From: JALYQB01 sp035640155
GTDB taxonomy: Bacteria; Actinomycetota; Actinomycetes; Mycobacteriales; Pseudonocardiaceae
Direction: 5' to 3'
Length of the DNA: 5,013 nucleotides
Assembly (NCBI GenBank): GCA_035640155.1
Contig: DASQWR010000175.1
Span: 1 to 5,013 of the forward strand
Made by a program: the position numbers and the translations under genes. Position 1 is the stretch's first letter. Each line of letters opens with the position of its first letter. The notes beneath the pieces were generated by a model that had not been told where the DNA came from, did not search any database, and saw only the letters and a list, made by a program, of their open reading frames with translations. Below, piece after piece: positions 4,875 to 5,013 of the stretch.

Positions 4875-5013
4875 CCCCCCGGCGCTGGACCGCGGGGCAC
4901 CTGATCGCCCTGGTCGAGCTGGCGTGCGGCGTCGTCGCGGCGGCCTGGCTCTGCGGCGTCGCGATCGCGGAGGCCGGGACCGGCGGCCGCTCGGTGCCGG
5001 ACCGGCTGTTCCT
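4871..5013 (+). CDS. Hypothetical membrane protein, N-terminal part (runs off the right edge)
   Basis: From the GTG at 4871 the frame is open to the window end (47 full codons): MTPRRWTAGHLIALVELACG followed by VVAAAWLCGVAIAEAG and a Gly/Arg/Pro-containing segment. Arg4 and Arg5 precede a hydrophobic stretch of about residues 10-34, giving a positive-inside transmembrane segment or signal anchor. Third codon positions are almost all G or C, as in real genes of this genome type. The two Cys (19 and 28) lie inside the helix and do not make a convincing lipobox. No family is recognised from this portion. It is transcribed divergently from the alcohol dehydrogenase, with a weak ribosome-binding site and a possible coupled upstream ORF. 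Confidence 0.6.
   Translation, partial: MTPRRWTAGHLIALVELACGVVAAAWLCGVAIAEAGTGGRSVPDRLF

Noticed and set aside
1..5013. CRISPR array, tRNA or rRNA gene, or novel multi-gene defence or biosynthetic system
   Set aside because: No regularly spaced repeats, no cloverleaf or rRNA motifs, and the intact genes belong to common metabolic families with no sign of a joint system.

Overview
High-GC DNA (roughly 65-75% in most stretches) with actinomycete-type proteins, TAnnnT -10 boxes and GTG starts. A Pseudonocardiaceae-like actinobacterium is the best guess, made from protein resemblance recalled from memory and not from any search. The window has two different textures: a degraded accessory half (about 1-1640 and 2450-3170) full of truncated mobile elements and a frameshifted gene, and intact metabolic genes (1639-2406 and 3174-5013).

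Layout, left to right. 1-386 (+) is the C-terminal half of an IS30-family transposase entering from the left edge. 467-771 (+) is the 3' end of a group II intron: a frameshifted C-terminus of its reverse transcriptase/maturase, then a well-preserved 33-nt domain V and a probable domain VI. About 780-1320 (-) is a SAM-dependent methyltransferase broken by three frameshifts. 1391-1483 (-) is the first 31 codons of an IS1182-like transposase. 1639-2406 (-) is an intact tandem-domain VOC (glyoxalase-fold) protein resembling mycobacterial CFP32. 2450-3173 has no intact gene; it holds a short IS1380-like transposase scrap, a possible frameshifted C-terminus of unknown type, a strong inverted repeat and a thrice-repeated octamer. 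3174-3665 (-) is a pyridoxamine 5'-phosphate oxidase-fold (FMN split-barrel) protein. 3742-4764 (-) is a complete zinc-dependent alcohol dehydrogenase. 4871-5013 (+) is the start of a small membrane protein running off the right edge, preceded by a 9-codon upstream ORF that overlaps it.

How they work together: the alcohol dehydrogenase and the PPOX-fold gene are same-strand neighbours 76 bp apart, but the PPOX-fold gene has its own candidate leaderless promoter, so co-function is not shown. The VOC protein, PPOX-fold protein and dehydrogenase are all plausible redox or detoxification enzymes with unassigned substrates. The left part reads as an insertion hotspot in which at least four element types (IS30, group II intron, IS1182, IS1380) landed and decayed. 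I see no evidence for a new defence, biosynthetic or regulatory system. The items most worth a second look are the group II intron remnant and the leaderless upstream ORF coupled to the right-edge gene.
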